Positions 34,259-49,100 of a stretch of 64,000 bases of DNA are shown here, one piece after another (position 1 is the first letter of the stretch; every line of letters begins with the position of its first letter). The stretch lies in NCBI GenBank assembly GCA_013187285.1, contig JABMIG010000329.1, positions 54,273 to 118,272 of the forward strand, in the 5' to 3' direction. The stretch is from Cyclotella cryptica. Taxonomy: Eukaryota; Bacillariophyta; Thalassiosirophyceae; Thalassiosirales; Thalassiosiraceae. The translations under genes were made by a program, and so were the position numbers. The notes under the pieces are model-generated. The model made no database searches. It had not been told where the DNA came from and worked only from the letters and a program-made list of their open reading frames with translations.

Positions 34259-37200
34259 CGAATACAACTTACCCGTACCCTACTTTCTGTTATCCACCTT
34301 CTGAATATATTGTACCCACAATACCTCATCCTCTTCACCTGACGGGACCAACAGAGATGCCGGCACGGTCGGTTCCTAGAGCTGCGACAGAGGCACAAGT
34401 TGCAACGAGGACCGGAACGACAACGATCAATGGACATAAGATGTTGACGGAAGCTGACGGTGAGGCAAAGACGACGCAGACTACTGGAGATAAGATGTTG
34501 ATGACTGGAGAAAAGATGTTGACAGAAGCTGAAAGATAAATGAAGGTAGCTGACGGTGAGGCAAAGACAACACAGACGACTGGAGATAAGATGTTGACGG
34601 AAGCTGACGGTGAGGCAAAGAAGACGCAGACGACTGGAGATAAGATGTTCACGGCAGCTGACAGAGAAGTAAAGGTAGCCAATGGTCAGGCGAAGACGAC
34701 ACAGACGACTTGAACAGGATACTTCTTTGGGCCCATTCATTCCCTTGGGGTAACGAGAGAAGCAAGAGGATATTTATATTATTCTAGTGTACACCATCAG
34801 CAAAACAGGCCGCAACAAGACATCAAAACTCTCATCTCTGTCTTTAAACTTGCTCTGATCAACTAGTCGACCCGTTTGGTTCCATTCCCAGCACTTTGGA
34901 ATTCATCCTCCTCCTCTACAAAGTCAGACTGGACCTCCAAGTCCCTTTTTGATTCCTTTGGCTGAGGTACCGTTGCTGAGTCGCTTTGTCTTCACCTCTG
35001 ACTCCGAACTGGATTCGTCCTCTTCCACAGAGATTGGATCGCTGCTACAACCTTTAAGTCCACTGAATCTTATTTTTGTACAAAATATCGCATCTGCTTC
35101 AATGAATTTGGCAAGAAGGTTGGGAACTAGTTGTTTGCAATTTGAGCCAATAGTCCTGATATTTGCACCAAGCCAGTGGAGAAATTGAAGGCCAACAATA
35201 CTTAAATTGGTACAGAACTAATTGAGAAATTGAAAGCCCACTATTCTGAGATGGGTGCCCAGCAGTTCTAGGCCTTGAATAACTGCACAAATGAAGATGA
35301 AGGTCAAAAATTCTAGTTTTTGATGAAACATTGTCGATGTTGAGCTGGATTCGTCCTCTTCCACAGAGATTAGATCCGTCAGCCATGCTTTGTCGTGGAC
35401 TAATCAAGATTATCATCATTGCTATCTGAGCCAACAGTCATTGTCCATGGTCCATGGTCCATGGTCCAAATACAATTTACCCATACCCTACTTTCTGTTA
35501 TCCACCTTCTAAATATATTGTACCCGCAATACCTCATCCTTTTCACCTGTCGATCTGTTGACGACTGGATATAAGATGTTGACAGAAGCTGTCAGAGAAA
35601 TGAAGGTAGCCGACAGTAAGGCAAAGATGACGCAGACTACTGGAGATAAGATGTTGATGACTGGAAATAAGATGTTGACAGAAGCTGACAGTGAGGCAAA
35701 GACAACGCAGACGACTGGAGATAAGATGTTGATGGAAGCTGACGGTGAGGCAAAGACAACACAGACAACTGGAGATAAGATGTTGACGGCAGCTGACAGA
35801 GAAATGAAGGTAGCCAACTGTGAGGCAAAGACAACACAATGGACTTGAACAGGAGACTTCTTCGGGTCCATTCATTCCCCTGGGGTAACGAGAGAGGCAA
35901 GAGGATATTTATATTATACTGATATACACCATCAGCAAAAACAGTCGCAACAAGACACGAAAACTCTCACCTCTGTCTTTAAACTTGCTCTGATCAACAA
36001 GTCGACCCGTTTGGTTCCATTCCCAGCACTTTGGAATTCATCCTCCTCCTCTACAAAGTCAGACTGGACCTCCAAGTCCCTTTTGATTCCTTTGGCTGAG
36101 GTACCGTTGCTGAGTCGCTTTGTCTTCACCTCTGACTCCGAACTGGATTCGTCCTCTTCCACAGAGATTGGATCGCTGCTACAACCTTTAAGTCCACTGA
36201 ATCTTATTTTTGTACAAAATATCGCATCCGCTTCAATGAATTTGGCAAGAAGGTTGGGAACTAGTTGTTTGCAATTTGAGCCAATAGTCCTGACATTTGC
36301 ACCAAGCCAGTGGAGAAATTGAAGGCCGACAATCCTTAAATTGGCACCAAACCAATTGAGAAATTGAAAGCCCACAATTCTGAGATGGGCAGCCAGCAGT
36401 TCTAGGCCTTGAATAACTGCACAAATGAAGCTGAAGGTCAAAAATTCTAGTTTTTGATGAAACATTGTCGATGTTGAGCTGGATTTGTCCTCTTCCACAG
36501 AGATTGGATCCGTCAGCCATGCTCAGTCGTGGACTAATCAAGATTATCATCATTGCTATCTGAGCCAACAGTCATTGTCCATGATCCATGGTCCATGGTC
36601 CAAATACAACTTACCCATACCCTACTTTCTGATATCCACCTTCTGAATATATTGTACCCGCCATACCTCATCCTCTTCACCTGTCTATCTGTTGACGACT
36701 GGAGATATGATGTTGACAGAAGCTGTCAGAGAAATGAAGGTAGCCGACAGTAAGGCAAAGATGACGCAGACTACTGGAGATAAGATGTTGATGACTGGAA
36801 ATAAGATGTTGACCGAAGCTGACGGTGAGACAAAGACAACGCAGACGACTGGAGATAAGATGTTGATGGAAGCCTACTGTGAGACAAAGATGACACAGAC
36901 TACTGGAAATAAGATGTTGACGGCAGCTGACGGAGAAATGAAGGTAGCCAACGGTGAGGCAAAGACAACCCAGATGACTTGAACAGGAGACTTCTTTGGG
37001 TCCATTCATTCCCCTGGAGTAATGAGAGAGGCAAGAGGATATTTATATTATACTGATGTACACCATTAGCAAAACAGGTCGCAACAAGACATGAAAACTC
37101 TCACCTCTGTCTTTAAACTTGATCTGATCAACTAGTCGACCTGTTTGGTTCCATTCCCAGCACTTTGGAATTCATCCTCCTCCTCTACAAAGTCAGACTG

Positions 37201-37685
37201 GACCTCCAAGTCCCTTTTGATTCCTTTGGCTGAGGTACCGTTGCTGAGTCGCTTTGTCTTCACCTCTGACTCGAACTGGATTCGTCCTCTTCCACAGAGA
37301 TTGGATCGCTGCTATAACCTTTAAGTCCACTGAATCTTATTTTTGTACAAAATATCGCATCCGCTTCAATGAATTTGGCAAGAAGGTTGGGAACTAGTTG
37401 TTTGCAATTTGAGCCAATAGTCCTGACATTTGCACCAAGCCAGTGGAGAAATTGAAGGCCGACAATCCTTAAATTGGCACCAAACCAATTGAGAAATTGA
37501 AAGCCCACAATTCTGAGATGGGCACCCAGCAGTTCTAGGCCTTAAATAACTGTACAAATGAAGATGAAGGTCAAAAATTCTAGTTTTTGATGAAACATTG
37601 TCGATGACGAACTGGATTTGTCCTCTTCAACAGAGATTGGATCCGTCAGCCATGCTCAGTCATGGACTAATCAAGATTATCGTCA

Positions 37686-38273
37686 TTGCTATCTGAGCCA
37701 ACAGTCATTGTCCATGGTCCATGGTCCATGGTCCATGGTCCGAATACAATTTACCCGTACCCTTATTTCTGTTATCCACCTTCTGAATATATTGTACCCG
37801 CAATACCTCATCCTCTTCACCTGATGGGACCGACAGAGACGCCGGAACAGTCGGTTCCTAGAGCTGCGACAGAGGCACAAGTTGCAACAAGGACGGGAGC
37901 GACAACGATGATGACTGGATATAAGATGTTGACAGAAGCTGACGGTAAGGCAAATACAATGCAGACAACAGGAGATAAGATGTTGACAACTGGAGATATG
38001 ATGTTGACGGAAGCTGTCAGAGAAATGAAGGTAGCTGACGGTGAGGCAAAGACGACGCAGACTACTGGAGATAAGATTTTGATGACTGGAGATAAGATGT
38101 TGACGGAAGCTGACGGTGAGGCAAAGACAACGCAAACAACTGGAGATAAGATGTTGATGGAAGCCAATGGTGAGGCAAAGACGACACAGACAACTGGAGA
38201 TAAGATGTTGACGGCAGCTGACAGAGAAGTGAAGGTAGCCAACTGTGAGGCAAAGACGACCCAGATGACTTGA
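37686..38273 (+). CDS. Repeat-borne plus-strand frame with 18-residue repeats (representative)
   Basis: An open frame across the plus strand of the unit starts in the TCCATGG tract, passes PSEYIVPAIPHPLHLMGPTE and ATEAQVATRTGAT, and then has about six repeats of TGDKMLTEADGEAKTTQT with variants. The stop lies at a constant place (ACTTGAACAGGA). Similar frames occur at 38909-39541, 40178-40648, 41279-41755, 42495-43034 and 46216-46854. The Lys/Thr/Glu/Ala/Gly repeat recalls hydrophilic LEA-type repeats in composition only. The opposite strand of the same tract is also open because 54 is a multiple of three, so an open frame here is weak evidence for a gene. Confidence 0.25.
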   Translation: MLSEPTVIVHGPWSMVHGPNTIYPYPYFCYPPSEYIVPAIPHPLHLMGPTETPEQSVPRAATEAQVATRTGATTMMTGYKMLTEADGKANTMQTTGDKMLTTGDMMLTEAVREMKVADGEAKTTQTTGDKILMTGDKMLTEADGEAKTTQTTGDKMLMEANGEAKTTQTTGDKMLTAADREVKVANCEAKTTQMT

Positions 38274-39690
38274 ACAGGATACTTCTTTGGGCCCATTCAT
38301 TCCCCTGGGGTAACGGAGAGGCAAGAGGATATTTATATTATACTGATGTACATCATCGGCAAAACAGGTCGCAACAAGACATGAAAACTCTCACCTCTGT
38401 CTTTAAACTTGCTCTGATCAACTAGTCGACCTGTTTGGTTCCATTCCCAGCACTTTGGAATTCATCCTCCTCCTCTACAAAGTCAGACTGGACCTCCAAG
38501 TCCCTTTTGATTCCTTTGGCTGAGGTACCGTTGCTGAGTCGCTTTGTCTTCACCTCTGACTCCGAACTGGATTCGTCCTCTTCCACAGAGATTGGATCGC
38601 TGCTATAACCTTTAAGTCCACTGAATCTTATTTTTGTACAAAATATCGCATCCGCTTCAATGAATTTGGCAAGAAGGTTGGGAACTAGTTGTTTGCAATT
38701 TGAGCCAATAGTCCTGACATTTGCACCAAGCCAGTGGAGAAATTGAAGGCCGACAATCCTTAAATTGGCACCAAACCAATTGAGAAATTGAAAGCCCACA
38801 ATTCTGAGATGGGCAGCCAGCAGTTCTAGGCCTTGAATAACTGTACAAATGAAGATGAAGGTCAAAAATTCTAGTTTTTGATGAAACATTGTCGATGTTG
38901 AGCTGGATTTGTCCTCTTCAACAGAGATTGGATCCGTCAGCCATGCTCAGTCATGGACTAATCAAGATTATCGTCATTGCTATCTGAGCCAACAGTCATT
39001 TTCCATGGTCCATGGTCCGAATACAATTTACCCGTACCCTTATTTCTGTTTTCCACCTTCTGAATATATTGTACCCGCCATACCTCATCCTCTTCACCTG
39101 ACAGAGACGCCGGAACAGTCGGTTTCTAGAGCTGCGACAGAGGCACAAGTTGCAACGAGGACGGGAGCGACAACGATGATGACTGGATATAAGATGTTGA
39201 CGGAAGCTGACGGTAAGGCAAAGACAATGCAGACAGCTGGAGATAAGACGTTGACAACTGGAGATATGATGTTGATGGAAGCTGTCAGAGAAATGAGGCT
39301 AGCCGACAGTGAGGCAAAGACGATGCAGACTACTGGAGATAAGATTTTGATGACTGGAGATAAGATGTTGACGGAAGCTGACGGTGAGGCAAAGACAACG
39401 CAAACAACTGGAGATAAGATGTTGATGGAAGCCAATGGTGAGGCAAAGACGACACAGACAACTGGAGATAAGATGTTGACGGCAGCTGACAGAGAAGTGA
39501 AGGTAGCCAACTGTGAGGCAAAGACGACCCAGATGACTTGAACAGGATACTTCTTTGGGCCCATTCATTCCCCTGGGGTAACGAGAGAGGCAAGAGGATA
39601 TTTATATTATACTGATGTACATCATCGGCAAAACAGGTCGCAACAAGACATGAAAACTCTCACCTCTGTCTTTAAACTTGCTCTGATCAA

Positions 39691-40158
39691 CTAGTCGACC
39701 TGTTTGGTTCCATTCCCAGCACTTTGGAATTCATCCTCCTCCTCTACAAAGTCAGACTGGACCTCCAAGTCCCTTTTGATTCCTTTGGCTGAGGTACCGT
39801 TGCTGAGTCGCTTTGTCTTCACCTCTGACTCCGAACTGGATTCGTCCTCTTCCACAGAGATTGGATCGCTGCTATAACCTTTAAGTCCACTGAATCTTAT
39901 TTTTGTACAAAATATCGCATCCACTTCAATGAATTTGGCAAGAAGGTTGGGAACTAGTTGTTTGCAATTTGAGCCAATAGTCCTGACATTTGCACCAAGC
40001 CAGTGGAGAAATTGAAGGCCGACAATCCTTAAATTGGCACCAAACCAATTGAGAAATTGAAAGCCCACAATTCTGAGATGGGCAGCCAGCAGTTCTAGGC
40101 CTTGAATAACTGCACAAATGAAGCTGAAGGTCAAAAATTCTAGTTTTTGATGAAACAT
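39691..40158 (-). CDS. Repeat-borne 155-codon open frame (representative of satellite units)
   Basis: This frame recurs in almost every satellite unit, for example at 38422-38889, 47004-47471 and, slightly shortened, at 40798-41175, 41905-42282, 43184-43561, 45729-46106 and 48138-48515. It starts MFHQKLEFLTFSFICAVI. It then has two 15-residue hydrophobic repeats of the form LRIVGxQFLxWxGAN, a basic KTKRLSNGTSAKGIKRD patch, and an acidic serine-rich end with SVEEDESSSESE and DFVEEEDEF. In one unit (35932-36498) the frame runs on to 188 codons. The hydrophobic repeats could form amphipathic helices or membrane-associated segments. Conservation could come from homogenisation alone, so coding status is uncertain and no function is proposed. 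Confidence 0.35.
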   Translation of the reverse strand: MFHQKLEFLTFSFICAVIQGLELLAAHLRIVGFQFLNWFGANLRIVGLQFLHWLGANVRTIGSNCKQLVPNLLAKFIEVDAIFCTKIRFSGLKGYSSDPISVEEDESSSESEVKTKRLSNGTSAKGIKRDLEVQSDFVEEEDEFQSAGNGTKQVD

Positions 40159-43100
40159 TGTCGATGACGAACTGCATTTGTCCTCTTCAACAGAGATTGG
40201 ATCCGTCAGCCATGCTCAGTCATGGACTAATCAAGATTATCGTCATTGCTATCTGAGCCAACAGTCATTTTCCATGGTCCATGGTCCGAATACAATTTAC
40301 CCATACCCTACTTTCTGTTATCCACCTTCTGAATATATTGTACCCGCAATACCTCATCCTCTTCACCTGATGGGACCGACAGAGACGCCGGAACAGTCGG
40401 TTCCTAGAGCTGCGACAGAGACACAAGTTGCAACAAGAACAGGAGCGACAACAACGATGACTGGAGATAAGATGTTGACGGAAGCTGACGGTGAGGCAAA
40501 GACAACGCAAACAACTGGAGATAAGATGTTGATGGAAGCCAATGGTGAGGCAAAGACAACGCAGACAACTGGAGATAAGATGTTGACGGCAGCTGACAGA
40601 GAAGTGAAGGTAGCCAACTGTGAGGCAAAGACGACCCAGATGACTTGAACAGGATACTTCTTTGGGCCCATTCATTCCCCTGGGGTAAGGAGAGAGGCAA
40701 GAGGATATTTATATTATACTGATGTACACCATCGGCAAAACAGGTCGCAACAAGACATGAAAATTCTCACCTCTGTCTTTAAACTTGCTCTGATCAACTA
40801 GTCGACCTGTTTGGTTCCATTCCCAGCACTTTGGAATTCATCCTCCTCCTCTACAAAGTCAGACTGGACCTCCAAGTCCCTTTTGATTCCTTTGGCTGAG
40901 GTACCGTTGCTGAGTCGCTTTGTCTTCACCTCTGACTCCGAACTGGATTCGTCCTCTTCCACAGAGATTGGATCGCTGCTATAACCTTTAAGTCCACTGA
41001 ATCTTATTTTTGTACAAAATATCGCATCCGCTTCAATGAATTTGGCAAGAAGGTTGGGAACTAGTTGTTTGCAATTTGAGCCAATAGTCCTGACATTTGC
41101 ACCAAGCCAGTGGAGAAATTGAAGGCCGTCAATCCTTAAATTGGCACCAAACCAATTGAGAAATTGAAAGCCCACAATTCTGAGATGGGCAGCCAGCAGT
41201 TCTAGGCCTTAAATAAATGTACGAATGAAGCTGAAGGTCAAAAATTCTAGTTTTTGATGAAACATTGTCGATGTCGAAGTGGATTTGTCCTCTTCAACAG
41301 AGATTGGATCCGTCAGCCATGCTCAGTCATGGACTAATCAAGATTATCGTCATTGCTATCTGAGCCAACAGTCATTTTCCATGGTCCATGGTCCGAATAC
41401 AATTTACCCGTACTCTTATTTCTGTTATCCACCTTCTGAATATATTGTACCCGCCATACCTCATCCTCTTCACCTGATGGGACCGACAGAGACGCCGGAA
41501 CAGTCGGTTCCTAGAGCTGCGACAGAGGCACAAGTTGCAACAAGGACAGGAGCGACAACAATGATGACTGGAGATAAGATGTTGACGGAAGCTGACGGTG
41601 AGGCAAAGACAACGCAAACAACTGGAGATAAGATGTTGATGGAAGCCAATGGTGAGGCAAAGACGACACAGACAACTGGAGATAAGATGTTGACGGCAGC
41701 TGACAGAGAAGTGAAGGTAGCCAACTGTGAGGCAAAGACGACCCAGATGACTTGAACAGGATACTTCTTTGGGCCCATTCATTCCCCTGGGGTAACGAGA
41801 GAGGCAAGAGGATATTTATATTATACTGATGTACATCATCAGCAAAACAGGTCACAACAAGACATGAAAACTCTCACCTCTCTCTTTAAACTTGCTCTGA
41901 TCAACTAGTCGACCTGTTTGGTTCCATTCCCAGCACTTTGGAATTCATCCTCCTCCTCTACAAAGTCAGACTGGACCTCCAAGTCCCTTTTGATTCCTTT
42001 GGCTGAGGTACCGTTGCTGAGTCGCTTTGTCTTCACCTCTGACTCCGAACTGGATTCGTCCTCTTCCACAGAGATTGGATCGCTGCTATAACCTTTAAGT
42101 CCACTGAATCTTATTTTTGTACAAAATATCGCATCCGCTTCAATGAATTTGGCAAGAAGGTTGGGAACTAGTTGTTTGCAATTTGAGCCAATAGTCCTGA
42201 CATTTGCACCAAGCCAGTGGAGAAATTGAAGGCCGACAATCCTTAAATTGGCACCAAACCAATTGAGAAATTGAAAGCCCACAATTCTGAGATGGGCAGC
42301 CAGCAGTTCTAGGCCTTAGATAACTGCACAAATGAAGCTGAAGGTCAAAAATTCTAGTTTTTGATGAAACATTGTCGATGTCGAAGTGGATTTGTCCTCT
42401 TCCACAGAGATTGGATCCGTCAGCCATGCTCAGTCATGGACTAATCAAGATTATCGTCATTGCTATCTGAGCCAACAGTCATTTTCCATGGTCCATGGTC
42501 CTGAATACAATTTACCCATACCCTTATTTCTGTTATCCACCTTCTGAATATATTGTACCCGCCATACCTCATCCTCTTCACCTGATGGGACCGACAGAGA
42601 CGCCGGAACAGTCGGTTCCTAGAGCTGCGACAGAGGCACAAGTTGCAACAAGGACGGGAGCGACAACGATGATGACTGGATATAAGATGTTGACGGAAGC
42701 TGACGGTAAGGCAAAGACTACGCAGACAACAGGAGATAAGATGTTGACAACTGGAGATAAGATGTTGACGGAAGCTGTCAGAGAAATGAAGGTAGCCGAC
42801 AGTGAGGCAAAGACGACGCAGACTACTGGAGATAAGATGTTGATGACTGGAGATAAGATGTTGACGGAAGCTGACGGTGAGGCAAAGACAACGCAAACAA
42901 CTGGAGATAAGATGTTGATGGAAGCCAATGGTGAGGCAAAGACAACGCAGACAACTGGAGATAAGATGTCGACGGCAGCTTACAGAGAAGTGAAGGTAGC
43001 CAACTGTGAGGCAAAGACGACCGAGATGACTTGAACAGGATACTTCTTTGGGCCCATTCATTCCCCTGGGGTAAGGAGAGAGGCAAGAGGATATTTATAT

Positions 43101-46100
43101 TATACTGATGTACACCATCGGCAAAACAGGTCGCAACAAGACATGAAAACTCTCACCTCTGTCTTTAAACTTGCTCTGATCAACTAGTCGACCTGTTTGG
43201 TTCCATTCCCAGCACTTTGGAATTCATCCTCCTCCTCTACAAAGTCAGACTGGACCTCCAAGTCCCTTTTGATTCCTTTGGCTGAGGTACCGTTGCTGAG
43301 TCGCTTTGTCTTCACCTCTGACTCCGAACTGGATTCGTCCTCTTCCACAGAGATTGGATCGCTGCTATAACCTTTAAGTCCACTGAATCTTATTTTTGTA
43401 CAAAATATCGCATCCGCTTCAATGAATTTGGCAAGAAGGTTGGGAACTAGTTGTTTGCAATTTGAGCCAATAGTCCTGACATTTGCACCAAGCCAGTGGA
43501 GAAATTGAAGGCCGACAATCCTTAAATTGGCACCAAACCAATTGAGAAATTGAAAGCCCACAATTCTGAGATGGGCAGCCAGCAGTTCTAGGCCTTAAAT
43601 AAATGTACAAATGAAGCTGAAGGTCAAAAATTCTAGTTTTTGATGAAACATTGTCGATGTTGAACTGGATTTGTCCTCTTCAACAGAGATTGGATCCGTC
43701 AGCCATGCTCAGTCATGGACTAATCAAGATTATCGTCATTGCTATCTGAGCCAACAGTCATTTTCCATGGTCCATGGTCCGAATACAATTTACCCGTACC
43801 CTTATTTCTGTTATCCACCTTCTGAATATATTGTACCCGCCATACCTCATCCTCTTCACCTGATGGGACCGACAGAGACGCCGGAACAGTCGGTTTCTAG
43901 AGCTGCGACAGAGGCACAAGTTGCAACGAGGACGGGAGCGACAACGATGATGACTGGATATAAGAAGTTGAACGGAAGCTGACGGTAAGGCAAAGACAAT
44001 GCAGACAGCAGGAGATAAGATGTTGACAACTGGAGATAAGATGTTGACGGAAGCTGTCAGAGAAATGAAGGTAGCCGACGGTGAGGCAAAGACGACGCAG
44101 ACTACTGGAGATGAGATGTTATGACTGGAGATAAGATGTTGACGGAAGCTGACGGTGAGGCAAAGACAACGCAAACAACTGGAGATAAGATGTTGATGGA
44201 AGCCAATGGTGAGGCAAAGACAACGCAGACAACTGGAGATAAGATGTTGACGGCAGCTGACAGAGAAGTGAAGGTAGCCAACTGTGAGGCAAAGACGACC
44301 CAGATGACTTGAACAGGATACTTCTTTGGGCCCATTCATTCCCCTGGGGTAACGAGAGAGGCAAGAGGATATTTATATTATACTGATGTACATCATCGGC
44401 AAAACAGGTCGCAACAAGACATGAAAACTCTCACCTCTGTCTTTAAACTTGCTCTGATCAACTAGTCGACCTGTTTGGTTCCATTCCCAGCACTTTGGAA
44501 TTCATCCTCCTCCTCTACAAAGTCAGACTGGACCTCCAAGTCCCTTTTGATTCCTTTGGCTGAGGTACCGTTGCTGAGTCGCTTTGTCTTCACCTCTGAC
44601 TCGAACTGGATTCGTCCTCTTCCACAGAGATTGGATCGCTGCTATAACCTTTAAGTCCACTGAATCTTATTTTTGTACAAAATATCGCATCCGCTTCAAT
44701 GAATTTGGCAAGAAGGTTGGGAACTAGTTGTTTGCAATTTGAGCCAATAGTCCTGACATTTGCACCAAGCCAGTGGAGAAATTGAAGGCCGACAATCCTT
44801 AAATTGGCACCAAACCAATTGAGAAATTGAAAGCCCACAATTCTGAGATGGGCAGCCAGCAGTTCTAGGCCTTAAATAACTGTACAAATGAAGATGAAGG
44901 TCAAAAATTCTAGTTTTTGATGAAACATTGTCAATGACGAACTGGATTTGTCCTCTTCCACAGAGATTGGATCCGTCAGCCATGCTCAGTCATGGACTAA
45001 TCAAGATTATCGTCATTGCTATCTGAGCCAACAGTCATTTTCCATGGTCCATGGTCCGAATACAATTTACCCATACCCTTATTTCTGTTATCCACCTTCT
45101 GAATATATTGTACCCGCAATACCTCATCCTCTTCACCTGATGGGACCGACAGAGACGCCGAACAGTCGGTTCCTAGAGCTGCGACAGAGGCACAAGTTGC
45201 AACAAGGACAGGAGCGACAACGATGATGACTGGATATAAGATGTTGACGGAAGCTGACGGTAACGCAAAGACAATGCAGACAACTGGAGATAAGATGTTG
45301 ACAACTGGAGATATGATGTTGGGAAGCTGTCAGAGAAATGAAGGTAGCCGCGGAGGCAAAGACGAGACTACTGGAGATAAGATTTTGATGACTGGAGATA
45401 AGATGTTGACGGAAGCTGACGGTGAGGCAAAGACAACGCAAACAACTGGAGATAAGATGTTGATGGAAGCCAATGGTGAGGCAAAGACAACGCAGACAAC
45501 TGGAGATAAGATGTTGACGGCAGCTGACAGAGAAGTGAAGGTAGCCAACTGTGAGGCAAAGACGACCCAGATGACTTGAACAGGATACTTCTTTGGGCCC
45601 ATTCATTCCCCTGGGGTAAGGAGAGAGGCAAGAGGATATTTATATTATACTGATGTACATCATCGGCAAAACAGGTCGCAACAAGACATGAAAACTCTCA
45701 CCTCTGTCTTTAAACTTGCTCTGATCAACTAGTCGACCTGTTTGGTTCCATTCCCAGCACTTTGGAATTCATCCTCCTCCTCTACAAAGTCAGACTGGAC
45801 CTCCAAGTCCCTTTTGATTCCTTTGGCTGAGGTACCGTTGCTGAGTCGCTTTGTCTTCACCTCTGACTCCGAACTGGATTCGTCCTCTTCCACAGAGATT
45901 GGATCGCTGCTATAACCTTTAAGTCCACTGAATCTTATTTTTGTACAAAATATCGCATCCGCTTCAATGAATTTGGCAAGAAGGTTGGGAACTAGTTGTT
46001 TGCAATTTGAGCCAATAGTCCTGACATTTGCACCAAGCCAGTGGAGAAATTGAAGGCCGACAATCCTTAAATTGGCACCAAACCAATTGAGAAATTGAAA

Positions 46101-49100
46101 GCCCACAATTCTGAGATGGGCAGCCAGCAGTTCTAGGCCTTAAATAAATGTACAAATGAAGCTGAAGGTCAAAAATTCTAGTTTTTGATGAAACATTGTC
46201 GATGTTGAACTGGATTTGTCCTCTTCAACAGAGATTGGATCCGTCAGCCATGCTCAGTCATGGACTAATCAAGATTATCGTCATTGCTATCTGAGCCAAC
46301 AGTCATTTTCCATGGTCCATGGTCCGAATACAATTTACCCATACCCTTATTTCTGTTATCCACCTTCTGAATATATTGTACCCGCAATACCTCATCCTCT
46401 TCACCTGATGGGACCGACAGAGACGCCGGAACAGTCGGTTCCTAGAGCTGCGACAGAGGCACAAGTTGCAACGAGGACGGGGGCGACAACGATGATGACT
46501 GGATATAAGATGTTGACGGAAGCTGACGGTAAGGCAAAGACAATGCAGACAGCTGGAGATAAGACGTTGACAACTGGAGATATGATGTTGATGGAAGCTG
46601 TCAGAGAAATGAGCGCCGACAGTGGGGCAAAGACGATGCAGACTACTGGAGATAAGATTTTGATGACTGGAGATAAGATGTTGACGGAAGCTGACGGTGA
46701 GGCAAAGACAACGCAAACAACTGGAGATAAGATGTTGATGGAAGCCAATGGTGAGGCAAAGACGACACAGACAACTGGAGATAAGATGTTGACGGCAGCT
46801 GACAGAGAAGTGAAGGTAGCCAACTGTGAGGCAAAGACGACCCAGATGACTTGAACAGGAGACTTCTTTGAACCCATTCATTCCCCTGGGGTAACGAGAG
46901 AGGCAAGAGGATATTTATATTATACTGATGTACATCATCGGCAAAACAGGTCACAACAAGACATGAAAACTCTCACCTCTGTCTTTAAACTTGCTCTGAT
47001 CAACTAGTCGACCTGTTTGGTTCCATTCCCAGCACTTTGGAATTCATCCTCCTCCTCTACAAAGTCAGACTGGACCTCCAAGTCCCTTTTGATTCCTTTG
47101 GCTGAGGTACCGTTGCTGAGTCGCTTTGTCTTCACCTCTGACTCCGAACTGGATTCGTCCTCTTCCACAGAGATTGGATCGCTGCTATAACCTTTAAGTC
47201 CACTGAATCTTATTTTTGTACAAAATATTGCATCCACTTCAATGAATTTGGCAAGAAGGTTGGGAACTAGTTGTTTGCAATTTGAGCCAATAGTCCTGAC
47301 ATTTGCACCAAGCCAGTGGAGAAATTGAAGGCCGACAATCCTTAAATTGGCACCAAACCAATTGAGAAATTGAAAGCCCACAATTCTGAGATGGGCAGCC
47401 AGCAGTTCTAGGCCTTGAATAACTGCACAAATGAAGCTGAAGGTCAAAAATTCTAGTTTTTGATGAAACATTGTCGATGACGAACTGCATTTGTCCTCTT
47501 CAACAGAGATTGGATCCGTCAGCCATGCTCAGTCATGGACTAATCAAGATTATCGTCATTGCTATCTGAGCCAACAGTCATTTTCCATGGTCCATGGTCC
47601 GAATACAATTTACCCATACCCTACTTTCTGTTATCCACCTTCTGAATATATTGTACCCGCCATACCTCATCCTCTTCACCTGAGTGGGAGCCGACAGAGG
47701 CACAAGTGCACAGGCGGAACAGGCTCGAGTTCGCTAGAGCTGCGACTAAGAGGCACAAGTTGCAACAAGGACAGGAAAGCGACAACTGGAGAATTGATGA
47801 CTGGAGATAAGATGTTGACGGAAGCTGACGGTGAGGCAAAGACAAAGCAAACAACTGGAGATAAGATGTTGATGGAAGCCAATGGTGAGGCAAAGACGAC
47901 ACAGACAACTGGAGATAAGATGTTGACGGCAGCTGACAGAGAAGTGAAGGTAGCCAACTGTGAGGCAAAGACGACCCAGATGACTTGAACAGGATACTTC
48001 TTTGGGCCCATTCATTCCCCTGGGGTAACGAGAGAGGCAAGAGGATATTTATATTATACTGATGTACATCAGCAGCAAAACAGGTCACAACAAGACATGA
48101 AAACTCTCACCTCTGTCTTTAAACTTGCTCTGATCAACTAGTCGACCTGTTTGGTTCCATTTCCAGTACTTTGGAATTCATCCTCCTCCTCTACAAAGTC
48201 AGACTGGACCTCCAAGTCCCTTTTGATTCCTTTGGCTGAGGTACCGTTGCTGAGTCGCTTTGTCTTCACCTCTGACTCCGAACTGGATTCGTCCTCTTCC
48301 ACAGAGATTGGATCGCTGCTATAACCTTTAAGTCCACTGAATCTTATTTTTGTACAAAATATCGCATCCGCTTCAATGAATTTGGCAAGAAGGTTGGGAA
48401 CTAGTTGTTTGCAATTTGAGCCAATAGTCCTGACATTTGCACCAAGCCAGTGGAGAAATTGAAGGCCGACAATCCTTAAATTGGCACCAAACCAATTGAG
48501 AAATTGAAAGCCCACAATTCTGAGATGGGCAGCCAGCAGTTCTAGGCCTTAGATAACTGCACAAATGAAGCTGAAGGTCAAAAATTCTAGTTTTTGATGA
48601 AACATTGTCAATGACGAACTGGATTTGTCCTCTTCCACAGAGATTGGATCCGTCAGCCATGCTCAGCCATGGACTAATCAAGATTATCGTCATTGCTATC
48701 TGAGCCAACAGTCATTGTCCATGGTCCATGGTCCGAATACAATTTACCCATACCCTACTTTCTGTTATTCACCTTCTGAATATATTGTACCCGCCATACC
48801 TCATCCTCTTCACCTGATGGGACCGACAGAGACGCCGGAACAGTCGGTTCCTAGAGCTGCGACAGAGGCACAAGTTGCAACAAGGACAGGAGCGACAACA
48901 ATGATGACTGGAATAAGTTGAAGCTGCGGTAAGGCAAAAGGATTTTCCTTTCCTCCTACTGGTGGTGTTGATGACTGGAGATAAGATGTTGACGGAAGCT
49001 GACGGTGAGGCAAAGACAACGCAAACAACTGGAGATAAGATGTTGATGGAAGCCAATGGTGAGGCAAAGACGACACAGACAACTGGAGATAAGATGTTGA

